This document shows positions 50,201 through 54,874 of a stretch of 64,000 bases of DNA, piece after piece (the stretch's first letter is position 1; each line of letters opens with the position of its first letter). The notes below the pieces were generated by a model. It was not told the DNA's origin and ran no database searches. It was given only the letters and a program-made list of their open reading frames with translations. Source of the stretch: Hermatobates lingyangjiaoensis (lineage: Eukaryota > Arthropoda > Insecta > Hemiptera > Hermatobatidae); contig JAPFBL010000007.1 in the NCBI GenBank assembly GCA_026182355.1, forward strand, positions 1,240,001-1,304,000. Reading direction: 5' to 3'. The translations under genes were made by a program, and so were the position numbers.

Positions 50201-53200
50201 CCAACATGGGCTCAGTCAAGTGCGGTGCCGGCTGCGCTAACCTTGAGGACTCTCTGCTCGTCTGCGGTGGCTACGATCGAGGGGAGTGTCTGCGTAGCGT
50301 TGAGTTGTATGATCCTGTGGGCAACACTTGGCGTCTTTTGGCTCCTATGCTCGAGACTAGGGGTCGGTTCAACATTGCTGTCTCAGACGACGGCGATGTG
50401 TACGCTTGTGGAGGCTCTAACGGCACGACAGAACTGGCGACGGTGGAGAGGCTTCGAGATGGCCGGTGGGAGCGCGTCAAGTCGCTGCCTTTGGCTCGCA
50501 GTCAGTCTGGCGTGTGTAACCTGCAAGGCCGTATCTACTGCCTGGGTGGCTGGAATGGTCAGCGAGGCATGAAGCAGTGCCACGCTTTTCTGCCCAGTTC
50601 TGGCGAATGGACAGCTGTCGCGCCTCTCCAAGTCGGTGTGTTACTTATTATACTCATTTATGCTGTCAGTATTCAACTTCCTTTACATTTCTCAACTTTT
50701 TTCCTATTACTAAAGGAACAAAGCTTCAATTCATTTTCACTAAAGTTATTTTAGTAACATTGTTTTATTTGAGGCATTCCACGTTATAATAAATGAATAT
50801 CTGTTATCTGGAGAACAACAGAATTTTTGATAAAAGAAGTTTAATTCTTTAACTTTTAAAATGCATCAATGTTGTTAACTGCTGTTAACAACAACTTCAA
50901 TACTTTGAAGCCTTTCTACTCAACTCTGTTATTTCCAAATTACGGTAATTATTAAGAAAAAAAAGTTTTTCAAATGTTCACTGATTTTCAGATTTTAAAG
51001 AATTCTTAATAAATGTTTTGTATTTTTCTTTACGATTTCCCTGTAGAGTTATATATATACCACAATTAGAAATTTCTTATTGTGGTTTGATCATTGGTTG
51101 TTATTTCACGTGTTTATGTGAAATCTTTTTATATGTATATATGTATGTTTATTAGTGTATATTGGCAGTAGATTCTCTTGTAAACATATTTTATTAAAGT
51201 AGACGGCAGATTCCGCATTCACGACCTTTTTGCTGGTGTTTTCTATTTGTCTAACTAGTTTTCTTTGTTAGGTCGAGATTTCATAAAGGAGTTGTCCCAG
51301 AGACATCGAAGAAATAATTCTGTAAATTAATAAATAATATATTTTACTCACAAGCTTTCGTATACAGACTATCGAGATGTCTTACCTTCCATCTTACAGC
51401 AGGTACCCCGAAAAACCATACGAGACAAGAACATAATACAGCATTAACGAGGGAAATGTTAGAGAAAGGAGTGACAACTTTAAGAGTAGAAAATAATTCC
51501 AGCCGCCTTCAGATCCTCGAGGCTTTATACATCAAAGACATACAACCTTCTATGAACATCCAGGTCAACAGTATAGGCATAGTACCAAGTTGTAAGAACT
51601 TCGATAGTTCTTATAAGCTTAGTAGGCCTACACTGACAGAACCTCCCAGGCAGTGTGTATAACAAGTTGTAACCTTCCACTCGTCACAGTGGACTTGTTT
51701 TTTCAAAATCTTAATTTTAATATTTTAATGTTTATTTAACTTTTTTCAAAATTGTTATTGTATTAGTTCACGTTCAATTAGTTTGTGTCATACACCTGAT
51801 GATGATTTCACTGAAATCGAAAGCTTGTGAGTAAAATATATTACTTAGTAACCTACAGAATTATTTCTTCGATGTCTCTGGGACAACTCCTTTATGAAAC
51901 CTCACCCTACCAAAGAAAACTAGTTAGAAAACGAGAAAATACCAGCAAAAAAGTCGTGAATGCGGAAGCTGCCGTCTACTTTAATGAAATATGTATATAA
52001 ATCAATGTTTTCTTATCTGGACAACATGTATTCGACACTATTTTTCTTTATCGAGGTTTGGTCCAGCTTCAAATAGTAAAACATCTTTAAGACAATGTTT
52101 TGTCTATATTTGTAGACACCTTCAGGGCTACATCAATATAAAAATTAATAATAACATTAAAGAATATAAATAATGTAACTTATATTTTTGTCATGTTATT
52201 GCTATTAATTTCTGTATTGATGTAGCCCTGAAGATGCCGACGTTGAAATATAGTTCGAATGGCTTCAAGGTGTTATACTGTTTGACACTAGACCAAAATC
52301 CCTTAAAAAAAATAGTGTTACATATATAAATACATTAAAAGGTAACTATGGGTAAACAATAAATAGATAAACACACACACTTACGATGACACATTTAATA
52401 TTAATTTTAACCGGATAAACTTCGGATTACACATTTTAATGTGTCATATGAAAATTAAATTCAAATGACTAATTTTTGGTATAACCGCCATCGAAGAGAA
52501 AACAGTGTAAGGCACGAAAACGAACTCTCTTCTCTCTTAATGACAGTTAAACCGAAAATTAGAGACTGTAAGTATATGTATCTATTCACTGTTTACGTCA
52601 TAGTTTATGAATAACTGTATAATCTATATATTTATTTTTCATGAAAATTAATAAACATACTTTTTTTCGTGATGGGTTTATTTTAATTTATTTTTAAAAG
52701 TATTCGAATGATTGTTTTACTTACTGCATTAATATATTGTATATTGTTAATTTTATGTATACTCTATTTAAATTTTAATATCTATGTTAGTTAAAGAGGA
52801 TGTCGTACTGATGTAGGCTATAGGTTTTAATGAAGAGTGTGGACTGTAAAGTGATAAATAAACACCTCACTCGTGTCTCAAACATATATTTGTGTTCAAA
52901 TCATTATTTCGGAATTGACTGTTCTTTTCCATTTTACTTAATGAAGAGAAGTTGTTTCAAATATGAAGTTGACCTAGACATTTTCCATCAATGATATAAA
53001 TGATTGCTTGATTAAGTGATCAATGTTTGGAATATAAAATCACTCTTTTTCTATTATTTCTCCTTGTCGTCAGTTCGTTCATAGAAGTGTCTTTCCTTCA
53101 GGCCGCTACCAGGCAGGCACTACCTCAATGGACGGCAAACTGTGGGTGGTGGGTGGTTGTGATGGATGGAACTGTCTCACTTCCGTTGAAATCTATGACC

Positions 53201-54834
53201 CCGTCTCCGACTCTTGGAGTTTCTCTAAGCCTATGAACCACGCTCGCCGAGGTTGTGGAGTTGCTGTTTTTAAAGGTCTGATATATTTTTTGTATTTTAC
53301 CAAATTACAAATTACAATTTACATAGATTTTTATTCTAAGCATAGAGTGATTGTGTTGGGGATTCTTTCCCTTGATACCCCAAAGACTTTCTGTCGGGAA
53401 TATCGCGGGCTTTATGAGTCCATGCCAACATGATTTAACTACTGTAACAGCTGTATGTTTTCATTTCAATTAGTTGATTACTGCATGAAGCAACCGGATA
53501 AAACACACACTGATGAATCGCCACCGACTTGAGTAGTACCAGAGATACGTCTGTTCGGGCTCACCTCGATGATACAATGCCAACTGTCTGAGCTATAAAT
53601 CCATTTAGCTATATAGCTGCCTATATTGATCGTGTTAATATGAATACGAGTTTTGGTATCTTTGAATAAGATACTCGAAAATTCACTTTCATATGCTGGA
53701 AAAAGTGTTCATGTACCAAATATCCTTTCCATTTATTTGATAGAATTATTGATCCTGGTTTGGTATTTTGAAAATTAATTCTTTTATGCTGTTACTTCCG
53801 ATCGTAAAAGGACTCAGCATTTTTGTTGGGTCAGATGTCCTTTCTATTATTCTGAAAACCACACCCCTTTATCACAATGGCAAATGTGGTATTTTACATT
53901 GCAAAATTAACTTTCCTTGAGCTTAGTGACAGTATTATCTCTCTGGGTAACTCGAGAAACTCACTGTATTGAACCTTGGCTAGGGCCTTGAGCGTATTCA
54001 TGAACTTCTAACAGTTTTTACATTTTATCTCATGACTGGTGAAAGCTTCGTACATATTTATCTATTTCTCTTAATATCTACTTTGAGGCTGGGGTCATGT
54101 TTGCATTAAATCCATTGTGTGATGCAGGTAAACTGTACGTCGTGGGTGGTTCAGACGGCAGTCAGAGTCTAAACTCCACTGAGATCTACGACCCTGTCTT
54201 GGACGCTTGGACACAAGGACCAGATACAACTACACCCCGCTCGAACGTCGGTGTCGCCGCCATTGCTGGTCGTCTATATGCTGTCGGTGGTTTCTCCGGT
54301 AAGCGCTTGTCCTTGTTTTCAAAATATTCATATATCCAATTTCAATGAATCGAACATTTTATTTCATATATTTAAAAAAATTAACTCAAATTATAGTTTT
54401 GTGTAATGGTCTTCATTACACCACTTATGTTCACACCAATGGTTTTTGACGTTCAGTGTCAAAAAAATGTTTGCTTGTAGGGTCACGGGGTTTTTATGCA
54501 TTTTTTTTTTAATGTATATAACTTTCTAATATTTATTTCATTTCCTTGTCACTCTCTCTCTATCTCTTCCTTTTTTCCTCTGGTGGCTAGAATTCCCCTA
54601 CCCAAGGAGAACATTGTTTTGTGAGAGTCGTCTGTTTCATAATTGCCAACTTGTGTTTTTTCAGGGAAGACCTTCCTCAACAGCATTGAATTTCTGGACG
54701 AACAAACAGACGAGTGGACCACCTTTAGCCCAGTAGAAAACTCGACGGACTTCAAACTACTGGAGGCAGTGACCAATAAGTTCTCCTCTATGTCATCCCA
54801 ACAGGTGATCAGTCTTTGCGAGACAAGTGTCTAA
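18844..54834 (+). CDS. IVNS1ABP: BTB-BACK-Kelch protein, IVNS1ABP (NS1-binding protein) homolog, ten coding exons
   Basis: Joined exons are 18844-18990, 35289-35464, 40881-41074, 41788-41960, 45479-45604, 47588-47708, 50048-50635, 53102-53275, 54128-54298 and 54665-54834, giving about 679 residues with consistent phases at every junction. The BTB domain lies near residues 30-140, BACK at about 150-250, a variable linker at about 250-365, and six kelch blades from about 370 to 655. Blades with GGYDRGECLRSVE and GGCDGWNCLTSVE, and the long BACK-kelch linker, match the IVNS1ABP family (about 640 residues in vertebrates) better than ordinary KLHL proteins. Family members bind actin and serve as cullin-3 adaptors; that role is inferred here. 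Exons are GC-rich against AT-rich introns. The C-terminus runs about 35 residues beyond the last blade, longer than in vertebrates. The start at 18844 was chosen because an upstream in-frame ATG (18799) is separated from it by a possible acceptor, TTGCAG|G. Confidence 0.88.
19803..20193. repeat. Foldback repeat, family A-like, diverged (intron 1)
   Basis: Arms at 19803-19976 and 20017-20193 are near-perfect inverted copies. Each arm contains CGAAACGTTGG next to a GGTTTT/AAAACC hairpin. The 5' core reads TATGAAAAT instead of CUGANGA, so these are hammerhead relics. A tail block ending CACCTATTCTATCAAATG recurs near 22180. Confidence 0.7.
20200..21990. other. Intron 1 non-coding stretch
   Basis: AT-rich, no recognised feature. 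A short GC-richer patch at 20745-20820 has no assignment. Confidence 0.4.
22010..22285. repeat. TA microsatellites with foldback fragments
   Basis: TA runs at 22010-22044 and 22210-22285 enclose a fragment whose minus strand reads a hairpin, GAAACGTC, then GGCC (near 22100-22135). This is the 3' half of a hammerhead whose 5' core is lost in the TA run. Confidence 0.5.
22377..22445 (+). pseudogene. Penelope-like element C-terminal fragment
   Basis: The frame reads TLRASEEAFICLLG followed by SPSGLN. It closely matches the C-terminal tail of the GIY-YIG region at about 44660-44725 (TLRASEEALMCLLG, then YPSGLN). Only this short piece survives, bordered by TA repeats. Confidence 0.65.
22494..22800. 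repeat. Near-perfect 140-bp palindrome (family C) flanked by TA repeats
   Basis: 22543-22682 is an almost perfect palindrome centred near 22612 (GACCG facing CGGTC), so each strand ends its hairpin with GAAATATT. The geometry equals two hammerhead 3' halves fused at helix II, with no 5' core left. TA runs flank it at 22494-22540 and 22722-22800. Confidence 0.75.
22886..22917 (-). ncRNA. Hammerhead-like core, family D, variant
   Basis: On the minus strand the core reads CCGATGA, a helix II with GAC facing GTC, GAAAT, then AUC. AU/AU forms the short helix III. The second core base is C instead of U, identically in the opposite arm, so it is a property of the family rather than a private mutation. 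Confidence 0.4.
23439..23474 (+). ncRNA. Hammerhead-like core, family D, variant (sense arm)
   Basis: CCGATGA at 23443-23449, helix II at 23450-23460, GAAAT at 23461-23465 and AUC at 23466-23468, followed by GTTGTG. It shares the C-for-U core change with the minus-strand copy. Helix I is short (AC/GU). Confidence 0.4.
23523..23584. repeat. TA dinucleotide microsatellite
   Basis: About 30 TA units directly after the family D foldback. Confidence 0.9.
23621..23862. repeat. Foldback, family E (copy 1), degenerate hammerheads
   Basis: Inverted arms at 23621-23712 and 23786-23862 share GAGGTTTGGTCTAG and CGACGTTTCGTCTATATTTG. On the minus strand, near 23677-23715, a GTCT/AGAC helix II is followed by GAAACGTC and GGCTT, but the 5' core reads TGGAAGA. 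A second copy is at 52029-52322. Confidence 0.65.
23878..24082. repeat. Foldback, family P (copy 1)
   Basis: Inverted arms share ATTTCACATAAACACGTG-like ends and a block with ATCAAACCACAATATGAAA. Copies occur at 24878-25003, 26630-26822 and 37970-38162, and a solo end lies at 51058-51130. A hammerhead core lies at 23937-23978 on the minus strand. Confidence 0.75.
23937..23978 (-). ncRNA. Hammerhead core, family P, one catalytic change
   Basis: On the minus strand the order is GACT, CTGATGA, a helix II region, AAAAG, loop AG, CUU, then AGTT. The 5' core is perfect and GACT pairs with AGTT (one G-U), but GAAA is altered to AAAA and helix II is poorly paired. Confidence 0.45.
24878..25003. repeat. 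Foldback, family P (copy 2), shortened
   Basis: Two inverted arms around AAGACCGCTTGTTACGGTT. Helix II (ACCG facing CGGT) survives; the 5' core is deleted and GAAAG reads GAACA. Confidence 0.6.
25103..25250. repeat. Foldback, family Q (copy 1)
   Basis: Inverted arms share CAACCACAATG, GGAAAAAGGAAGACAATAG and the block AAATGCTCTGA. The minus strand carries a hammerhead-like core at 25144-25180. A related single unit sits at 61007-61042. Confidence 0.65.
25144..25180 (-). ncRNA. Hammerhead-like core, family Q
   Basis: On the minus strand the order is TGCTCT, CTGATGA, CTTAAATT, GAAAG, GC, AUC, then AGAGCA. Helix I is a perfect 6-bp pair (TGCTCT/AGAGCA). Helix II is weak and one helix III pair is lost. 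Confidence 0.4.
26630..26822. repeat. Foldback, family P (copy 3)
   Basis: Arms begin GATTTCACATAAACACGTG and end with the inverse of the ATCAAACCACAA block. A + strand hammerhead unit lies at 26746-26788. Confidence 0.75.
26746..26788 (+). ncRNA. Hammerhead unit, family P, one core change
   Basis: The order is GACT, CTCACGA, helix II ACCAC/GTGGT (5 bp), GAAAG, loop AC, CUU, then AGTC. Helix I is a perfect GACT/AGTC. The core G5 is C here. Helix II differs from the ACCG/CGGT of other copies by a paired change, which supports the fold. Confidence 0.45.
26880..26914. repeat. TA microsatellite
   Basis: TA run that truncates the neighbouring PLE fragment. Confidence 0.85.
26915..27036 (-). pseudogene. 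Penelope-like element N-terminal fragment
   Basis: From an ATG at 27034-27036 the minus strand encodes about 40 residues beginning MSTSNIGDRL and including ETRKEFRKLEKLCKKQ. The layout matches the N-terminal fragment at 47019-47180 (MSNKNSNKYGDL, then EIKKRFRNLEK). The ATG is part of a hammerhead 3' core. The frame runs into a TA repeat. On the + strand, 27075-27115 encodes a further PLE-like scrap, CLNEGLLPTFT. Confidence 0.5.
27029..27056 (-). ncRNA. Hammerhead 3' half overlapping an ORF start, family M
   Basis: On the minus strand a perfect GAATG/CATTC helix II (27042-27056) is followed by GAAAC, AU and GUC, and the AUG at 27034-27036 lies inside it. The 5' CUGANGA core is missing, replaced by an AT-rich sequence. 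It is the same arrangement as at 46.7 and 47.0 kb. Confidence 0.45.
27125..28790. other. Intron 1 non-coding stretch
   Basis: AT-rich, no gene, RNA or repeat recognised. Confidence 0.4.
28793..29504 (-). mobile_element. hAT DNA transposon, internally deleted
   Basis: Perfect 8-bp target duplications GTCTAGAT sit at 28793-28800 and 29497-29504. The element (28801-29496) starts CAGTGCTTTTCAACC and ends with the near-perfect inverse, GGTTGAAAACCACTG, both classic hAT termini. At 696 bp it is far shorter than an autonomous element and retains only the C-terminal coding part. Further GGATCC-rich subterminal repeats lie at both ends. Confidence 0.9.
28980..29168 (-). pseudogene. hAT transposase C-terminal dimerisation domain remnant
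   Basis: Reading the minus strand from about 29168, an open frame contains DSFWILTAKEYPSIS, then LRILLQFSTSYLCEIGFS, then NIKSEKRNKL. This matches the hAT C-terminal dimerisation block (W...YP..S..A...L..F.....CE..FS...). The frame extends to about 28850 but loses similarity. The catalytic DDE part is absent, so it cannot encode an active transposase. It resembles ZBED/Charlie-type hATs. Confidence 0.75.
29505..31450. other. Intron 1 non-coding stretch
   Basis: AT-rich, no gene recognised. A short TATGGTTGAA/CATATTTG palindromic patch lies at 29745-29800. Confidence 0.4.
31460..31800 (+). other. GC-richer island of unknown nature in intron 1
   Basis: This 340-bp stretch is much GC-richer than its surroundings and holds an open frame of 75 codons (31572-31799) without a recognised domain. 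It could be a SINE or transposon fragment, an exon of a nested transcript, or a regulatory element. No poly(A) tail or target duplication was resolved. Confidence 0.3.
32881..33455 (+). repeat. 69-bp minisatellite, about eight copies
   Basis: The block AGTTCTTTTACAGTGTGTC recurs at spacings of 69, 69, 67, 69, 69, 69 and 68 bp. The 69-bp unit is 23 codons, so long open frames appear across it (32841-33086 and 33133-33483). The 67- and 68-bp units come from a 2-base and a 1-base deletion that shift the frame. It lies deep in intron 1, about 1.8 kb before exon 2. I regard the reading frames as a by-product of the period. Confidence 0.9.
33460..35270. other. Intron 1 non-coding stretch before exon 2
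   Basis: AT-rich, no gene recognised. A small TAA run lies near 33795. Confidence 0.4.
35289..35464 (+). CDS. IVNS1ABP: Kelch gene exon 2 (BTB core)
   Basis: Codes from VGNEEIHCHRAVLASASPR to LIDYAYTA, the central BTB helices and the conserved HRAVLA motif. Acceptor TTGACAG with a branch-like GACTAAC about 20 bases upstream; donor CAG|GTGAGT at phase 2. The exon itself begins GTAGGTAATG, which looks like a donor directly after the acceptor AG. Confidence 0.92.
35465..37330. other. Intron 2, 5' part, non-coding
   Basis: AT-rich. No gene recognised. Confidence 0.4.
37331..37375 (+). ncRNA. Degenerate hammerhead relic, family D-like
   Basis: CTGTAGACGACGG followed by GAAATATCG and TAGTGAATC resembles the family D unit at 23.44 kb with the 5' core scrambled. 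Predicted inactive. Confidence 0.25.
37690..37715 (+). other. Isolated B-box-like sequence
   Basis: GAGGTTCGAGTCTTC fits a polymerase III B box. No tRNA fold or A box was confirmed around it. It is possibly a tRNA or SINE scrap. Confidence 0.2.
38033..38075 (-). ncRNA. Hammerhead unit, family P, one core change
   Basis: On the minus strand the order is GACT, GTGACGA, helix II with ACCG facing CGGT, GAAAG, loop AG, CUU, then AGTC. Only the first core base (G for C) departs from consensus. Helices I, II and III all pair. Confidence 0.5.
38092..38126 (+). ncRNA. Hammerhead unit, family P, helix II deleted
   Basis: ACT, a perfect CTGATGA (38095-38101), a shortened helix II region, GAAAG, AU, CUU, then AGT. 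The 3' strand of helix II is deleted relative to other copies. Confidence 0.4.
38219..38416. repeat. Foldback, family R (copy 1)
   Basis: Inverted arms share TTCAATGTA at the ends and TCTCTAATTTTCGGTTTGAACC inside. Degenerate relatives are near 52351-52610 and 61735-61830. Confidence 0.7.
38268..38301 (-). ncRNA. Minimal hammerhead ribozyme, family R, core intact
   Basis: On the minus strand the order is TTTC, CTGAAGA, helix II GGTT/AACC, GAAAA, UUA, then GAGA. AA/UU makes helix III and TTTC/GAGA makes helix I (one G-U). Cleavage is predicted after the UUA. Confidence 0.55.
38563..38600 (-). ncRNA. Minimal hammerhead ribozyme, family A, core intact
   Basis: On the minus strand: GCC, CTGAGGA, helix II GTCTT/AAGAC, GAAAC, GUU, then GGC. 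All conserved positions match, with G at the variable core position. Confidence 0.65.
38801..38838 (+). ncRNA. Minimal hammerhead ribozyme, family A, core intact (sense in intron 2)
   Basis: GCC (38801-38803), CTGAGGA, helix II GTC/GAC with one mismatch above it, GAAAC (38828-38832), GUU, GGC (38836-38838). It lies in the sense orientation in intron 2 of the kelch gene. Confidence 0.6.
38906..40870. other. Intron 2, 3' part, non-coding
   Basis: AT-rich except a GC-richer patch at 39420-39720 with an open frame of 97 codons and no recognised domain. No repeat family was assigned. Confidence 0.4.
40881..41074 (+). CDS. IVNS1ABP: Kelch gene exon 3 (end of BTB, start of BACK)
   Basis: Completes the AGG codon across the junction and codes for LDLRDLEEAQAVLVAAARL, then PVVQECGRLL. 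Acceptor TTTTGTTTAG|G; donor ATTG|GTCAGT at phase 1. It is very GC-rich. Confidence 0.92.
41075..41787. other. Intron 3, non-coding
   Basis: 713 bp of AT-rich DNA, GT-AG borders. Nothing recognised. Confidence 0.6.
41788..41960 (+). CDS. IVNS1ABP: Kelch gene exon 4 (BACK domain)
   Basis: Codes for EQHFEEIRCSPALLALP, then VEVLSQSREETFTAG, then LQWLQKLNADVDTLVDK, the BACK helices. Acceptor CTTGCAG. The donor is placed at GACAAG|GTCATA (phase 0), a weak match to consensus; reading on gives a stop eight codons later. Confidence 0.85.
41961..42640. other. Intron 4, 5' part, non-coding
   Basis: Frames on both strands here have no recognised domain. Confidence 0.4.
42641..42990 (+). pseudogene. 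Penelope-like reverse transcriptase fragment
   Basis: The frame reads NRIKWFTYIDDILCICPKS (YIDD at 42700-42711), then FVPPIHFTGE and CPFLDVLIH, matching RT motif C and the following PLE block. After stops and a frame change, SAHRRNVKISVFRHMFLR continues the PLE pattern near 42911-42975. It is heavily decayed. Confidence 0.65.
43833..44731 (+). pseudogene. Penelope-like element: RT C-terminus, linker and GIY-YIG endonuclease, broken
   Basis: In order: a block with FSISVRLKPTNAQQYLHF, then RICDHLINRSHHIKVLKEKL and RDYPVNVINRSI (RT thumb region), FFPLLSSSPSTSSIF, SYRKPSNLRG, the linker CGRSRCQTC, and the GIY-YIG core YRLDCTQCDAFYVG near 44447-44488. The C-terminal TLRASEEALMCLLG follows. This is the domain order of GIY-YIG-bearing PLEs. 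Breaks are a frameshift near the C-run at 44229-44234 and a TGA at 44322-44324 just before CGRSRC. The first block overlaps the 42.6-kb fragment in PLE order, so two copies are involved. Confidence 0.8.
44732..45064 (+). other. PLE 3' tail with hammerhead-like end
   Basis: A T-rich tract is followed by a GC-rich block with GGGCACGCGCG, then CCTGGTGGCG, a short hairpin and GAAATATAT. The layout matches the arms of the family D foldback at 22.8-23.5 kb. The hammerhead 5' core is degraded. Confidence 0.55.
45114..45276. repeat. Foldback, family Q-like
   Basis: Inverted arms share GATTAATTTACC and AATGCTCTAAGG. The hammerhead core is degenerate (CGATGA and GAAAT on the minus strand). Confidence 0.55.
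45479..45604 (+). CDS. IVNS1ABP: Kelch gene exon 5 (BACK end, linker)
   Basis: Codes for THMLYLALDNSLQDC to SKSLPHK. Acceptor TGTTCCAG at phase 0; donor CAAG|GTCAGC at phase 0. The joined sequence LVDK plus THMLYLALDN fits the family's end of BACK. The acceptor tract is short. Confidence 0.8.
45605..46570. other. Intron 5, 5' part, non-coding
   Basis: TA runs at 45630-45652 and 46543-46577; otherwise nothing recognised. Confidence 0.5.
46700..46738 (-). ncRNA. Hammerhead ribozyme overlapping a PLE start codon, family M, core intact
   Basis: On the minus strand: TTG, CTGAAGA, helix II GGTG/CACC, GAAAC, loop AU, GUC, then CAA. TTG/CAA is helix I and AC/GU is helix III. The AUG at 46705-46707 opens MSNKNSNKYGDLIFK before a stop caused by a one-base deletion. 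The predicted cut is between 46703 and 46702, inside codon 2. Confidence 0.65.
46988..47026 (+). ncRNA. Hammerhead ribozyme overlapping a PLE start codon, family M, near-intact
   Basis: TTG (46988-46990), CTGAAGA (46991-46997), helix II with GGTG facing CACA (closing pair lost), GAAAC (47014-47018), loop AU, GUC (47021-47023), then CAA. The AUG is 47019-47021. The predicted cut is after 47023. Confidence 0.6.
47019..47180 (+). pseudogene. Penelope-like element N-terminal fragment
   Basis: From ATG 47019 the frame encodes 47 residues, MSNKNSNKYGDLIFK, then LNPEIKKRFRNLEK, then FLNACIQE, with a TGA at 47160-47162 followed in frame by LLPTFT. The FL..C....LLP.F pattern is typical of PLE N-termini. 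The fragment is cut by the TA run at 47181-47210. Confidence 0.6.
47181..47587. other. Intron 5, 3' part, non-coding
   Basis: TA run at 47181-47210; nothing else recognised. Confidence 0.5.
47588..47708 (+). CDS. IVNS1ABP: Kelch gene exon 6 (linker), GC donor
   Basis: Codes for TRKVHQVAKPRVLIDRD, then LPLEDCRVIVATQIA. Acceptor TTTACAG, phase 0. No GT donor restores the frame to exon 7; CAG|GCAAAT at 47709 does, at phase 1, giving VATQIAERAFLALATV across the junction, a good fit to the family. I infer a GC-AG intron. Confidence 0.82.
47709..50047. other. Intron 6 (GC-AG), non-coding
   Basis: 2.3 kb, AT-rich. A small inverted repeat lies at 48633-48700 (ATTGAAACCGGCTTTGGAC facing its near inverse). 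No gene recognised. Confidence 0.5.
50048..50635 (+). CDS. IVNS1ABP: Kelch gene exon 7 (linker and kelch blades 1-3)
   Basis: The largest exon, 588 bp. It starts ERAFLALATVRGKLVTLSV, runs through a Ser/Pro-rich linker, then blade 1 (LLVCGGYDRGECLRSVELYD), blade 2 (VYACGGSNG, then ERL) and blade 3 (IYCLGGWNGQRGMKQC). Acceptor TTTGTAG; donor GTCG|GTGTGT at phase 1, which joins to VGRYQAGTT in exon 8. Confidence 0.95.
50636..51190. other. Intron 7, 5' part, non-coding
   Basis: Holds a solo family P end at 51058-51130 (ATTGTGGTTTGATCATTG, then TTTCACGTGTTTATGTGAAA). Nothing else recognised. Confidence 0.45.
51354..51386 (-). ncRNA. Degenerate hammerhead, family N left arm
   Basis: On the minus strand GAAAG, CUU and GTGAG are kept, but the 5' core reads CTCGATA. 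Predicted inactive. Confidence 0.3.
51400..51662 (+). pseudogene. PLE C-terminal coding fragment
   Basis: The frame includes ENNSSRLQILEALYIKDIQ then PSMNIQ, the conserved C-terminal EAL.I....P..N.Q block of GIY-YIG-bearing PLEs. It follows an in-frame stop near 51446 and ends at the stop after QCV (51660-51662), about 130 bp before the hammerhead. Confidence 0.6.
51793..51829 (+). ncRNA. Minimal hammerhead ribozyme, family N, core intact (sense in intron 7)
   Basis: CAC (51793-51795), CTGATGA (51796-51802), perfect 6-bp helix II GATTTC/GAAATC, GAAAG (51819-51823), CUU (51824-51826), GTG (51827-51829). CAC/GTG forms helix I and AG/CU helix III. It is one of the best copies in the window and lies in the sense orientation in intron 7. 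Confidence 0.68.
52029..52322. repeat. Foldback, family E (copy 2)
   Basis: Inverted arms share ACACTATTTTTC and GATGTAGCCCTGAAG. On the minus strand at 52094-52126, GCC and CTGAAGG precede a GTCT/AGAC helix II, but GAAA is AAAA and the last core base is G, so it is inactive. Confidence 0.65.
52351..52610. repeat. Foldback, family R (copy 2), degenerate
   Basis: The ends share GTAAACA...ATAGATA with their inverse, and inside lies AACCGAAAATTAGAGACTG near 52550, the 3' part of the family R hammerhead. Confidence 0.5.
53102..53275 (+). CDS. IVNS1ABP: Kelch gene exon 8 (kelch blade 4)
   Basis: Codes for GRYQAGTTSMDGKLWVVGG, then CDGWNCLTSVEIYDP, then RRGCGVAVFK. Acceptor TCCTTCAG; donor AAAG|GTCTGA at phase 1. 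Confidence 0.94.
53276..54127. other. Intron 8, non-coding
   Basis: 852 bp, nothing recognised. Confidence 0.6.
54128..54298 (+). CDS. IVNS1ABP: Kelch gene exon 9 (kelch blade 5)
   Basis: Codes for KLYVVGGSDGSQSLNSTEIY, then RSNVGVAAIAGRLYAVGGFS. Acceptor GATGCAG; donor CCG|GTAAGC at phase 1. Confidence 0.95.
54299..54664. other. Intron 9, non-coding
   Basis: 366 bp with a good TTTTTTCAG acceptor. Nothing else recognised. Confidence 0.6.
54665..54834 (+). CDS. IVNS1ABP: Kelch gene exon 10 (blade 6 and C-terminus)
   Basis: Codes for KTFLNSIEFLDEQTDEWTTF, closing the propeller, then about 35 more residues ending LCETSV and TAA at 54832-54834. Vertebrate homologs end soon after the last blade, so this tail is lineage-specific. 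Confidence 0.92.
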
Positions 54835-54868
54835 GAAGCAAGGCAAACATTCCCCTCTCTTCCTTCGT

Positions 54869-54874
54869 AATAAA
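54869..54874 (+). terminator. Possible polyadenylation signal
   Basis: AATAAA 35 bases after the stop codon. This would make a very short 3' UTR; a downstream signal may be used instead. Confidence 0.3.

Larger units (their letters stand above)
51198..51984 (+). mobile_element. Penelope-like element remnant flanked by inverted terminal repeats (family N)
   Basis: Arms at 51198-51360 and 51827-51984 are inverted copies. Between them lies a PLE C-terminal coding fragment and, next to the right arm, an intact hammerhead. This resembles the inverted partial terminal repeat arrangement known for PLEs. Confidence 0.65.

Noticed and set aside
50271..50631. Antisense and alternate-frame ORFs over exon 7
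   Set aside because: They are shadows of the kelch exon with no domain of their own.
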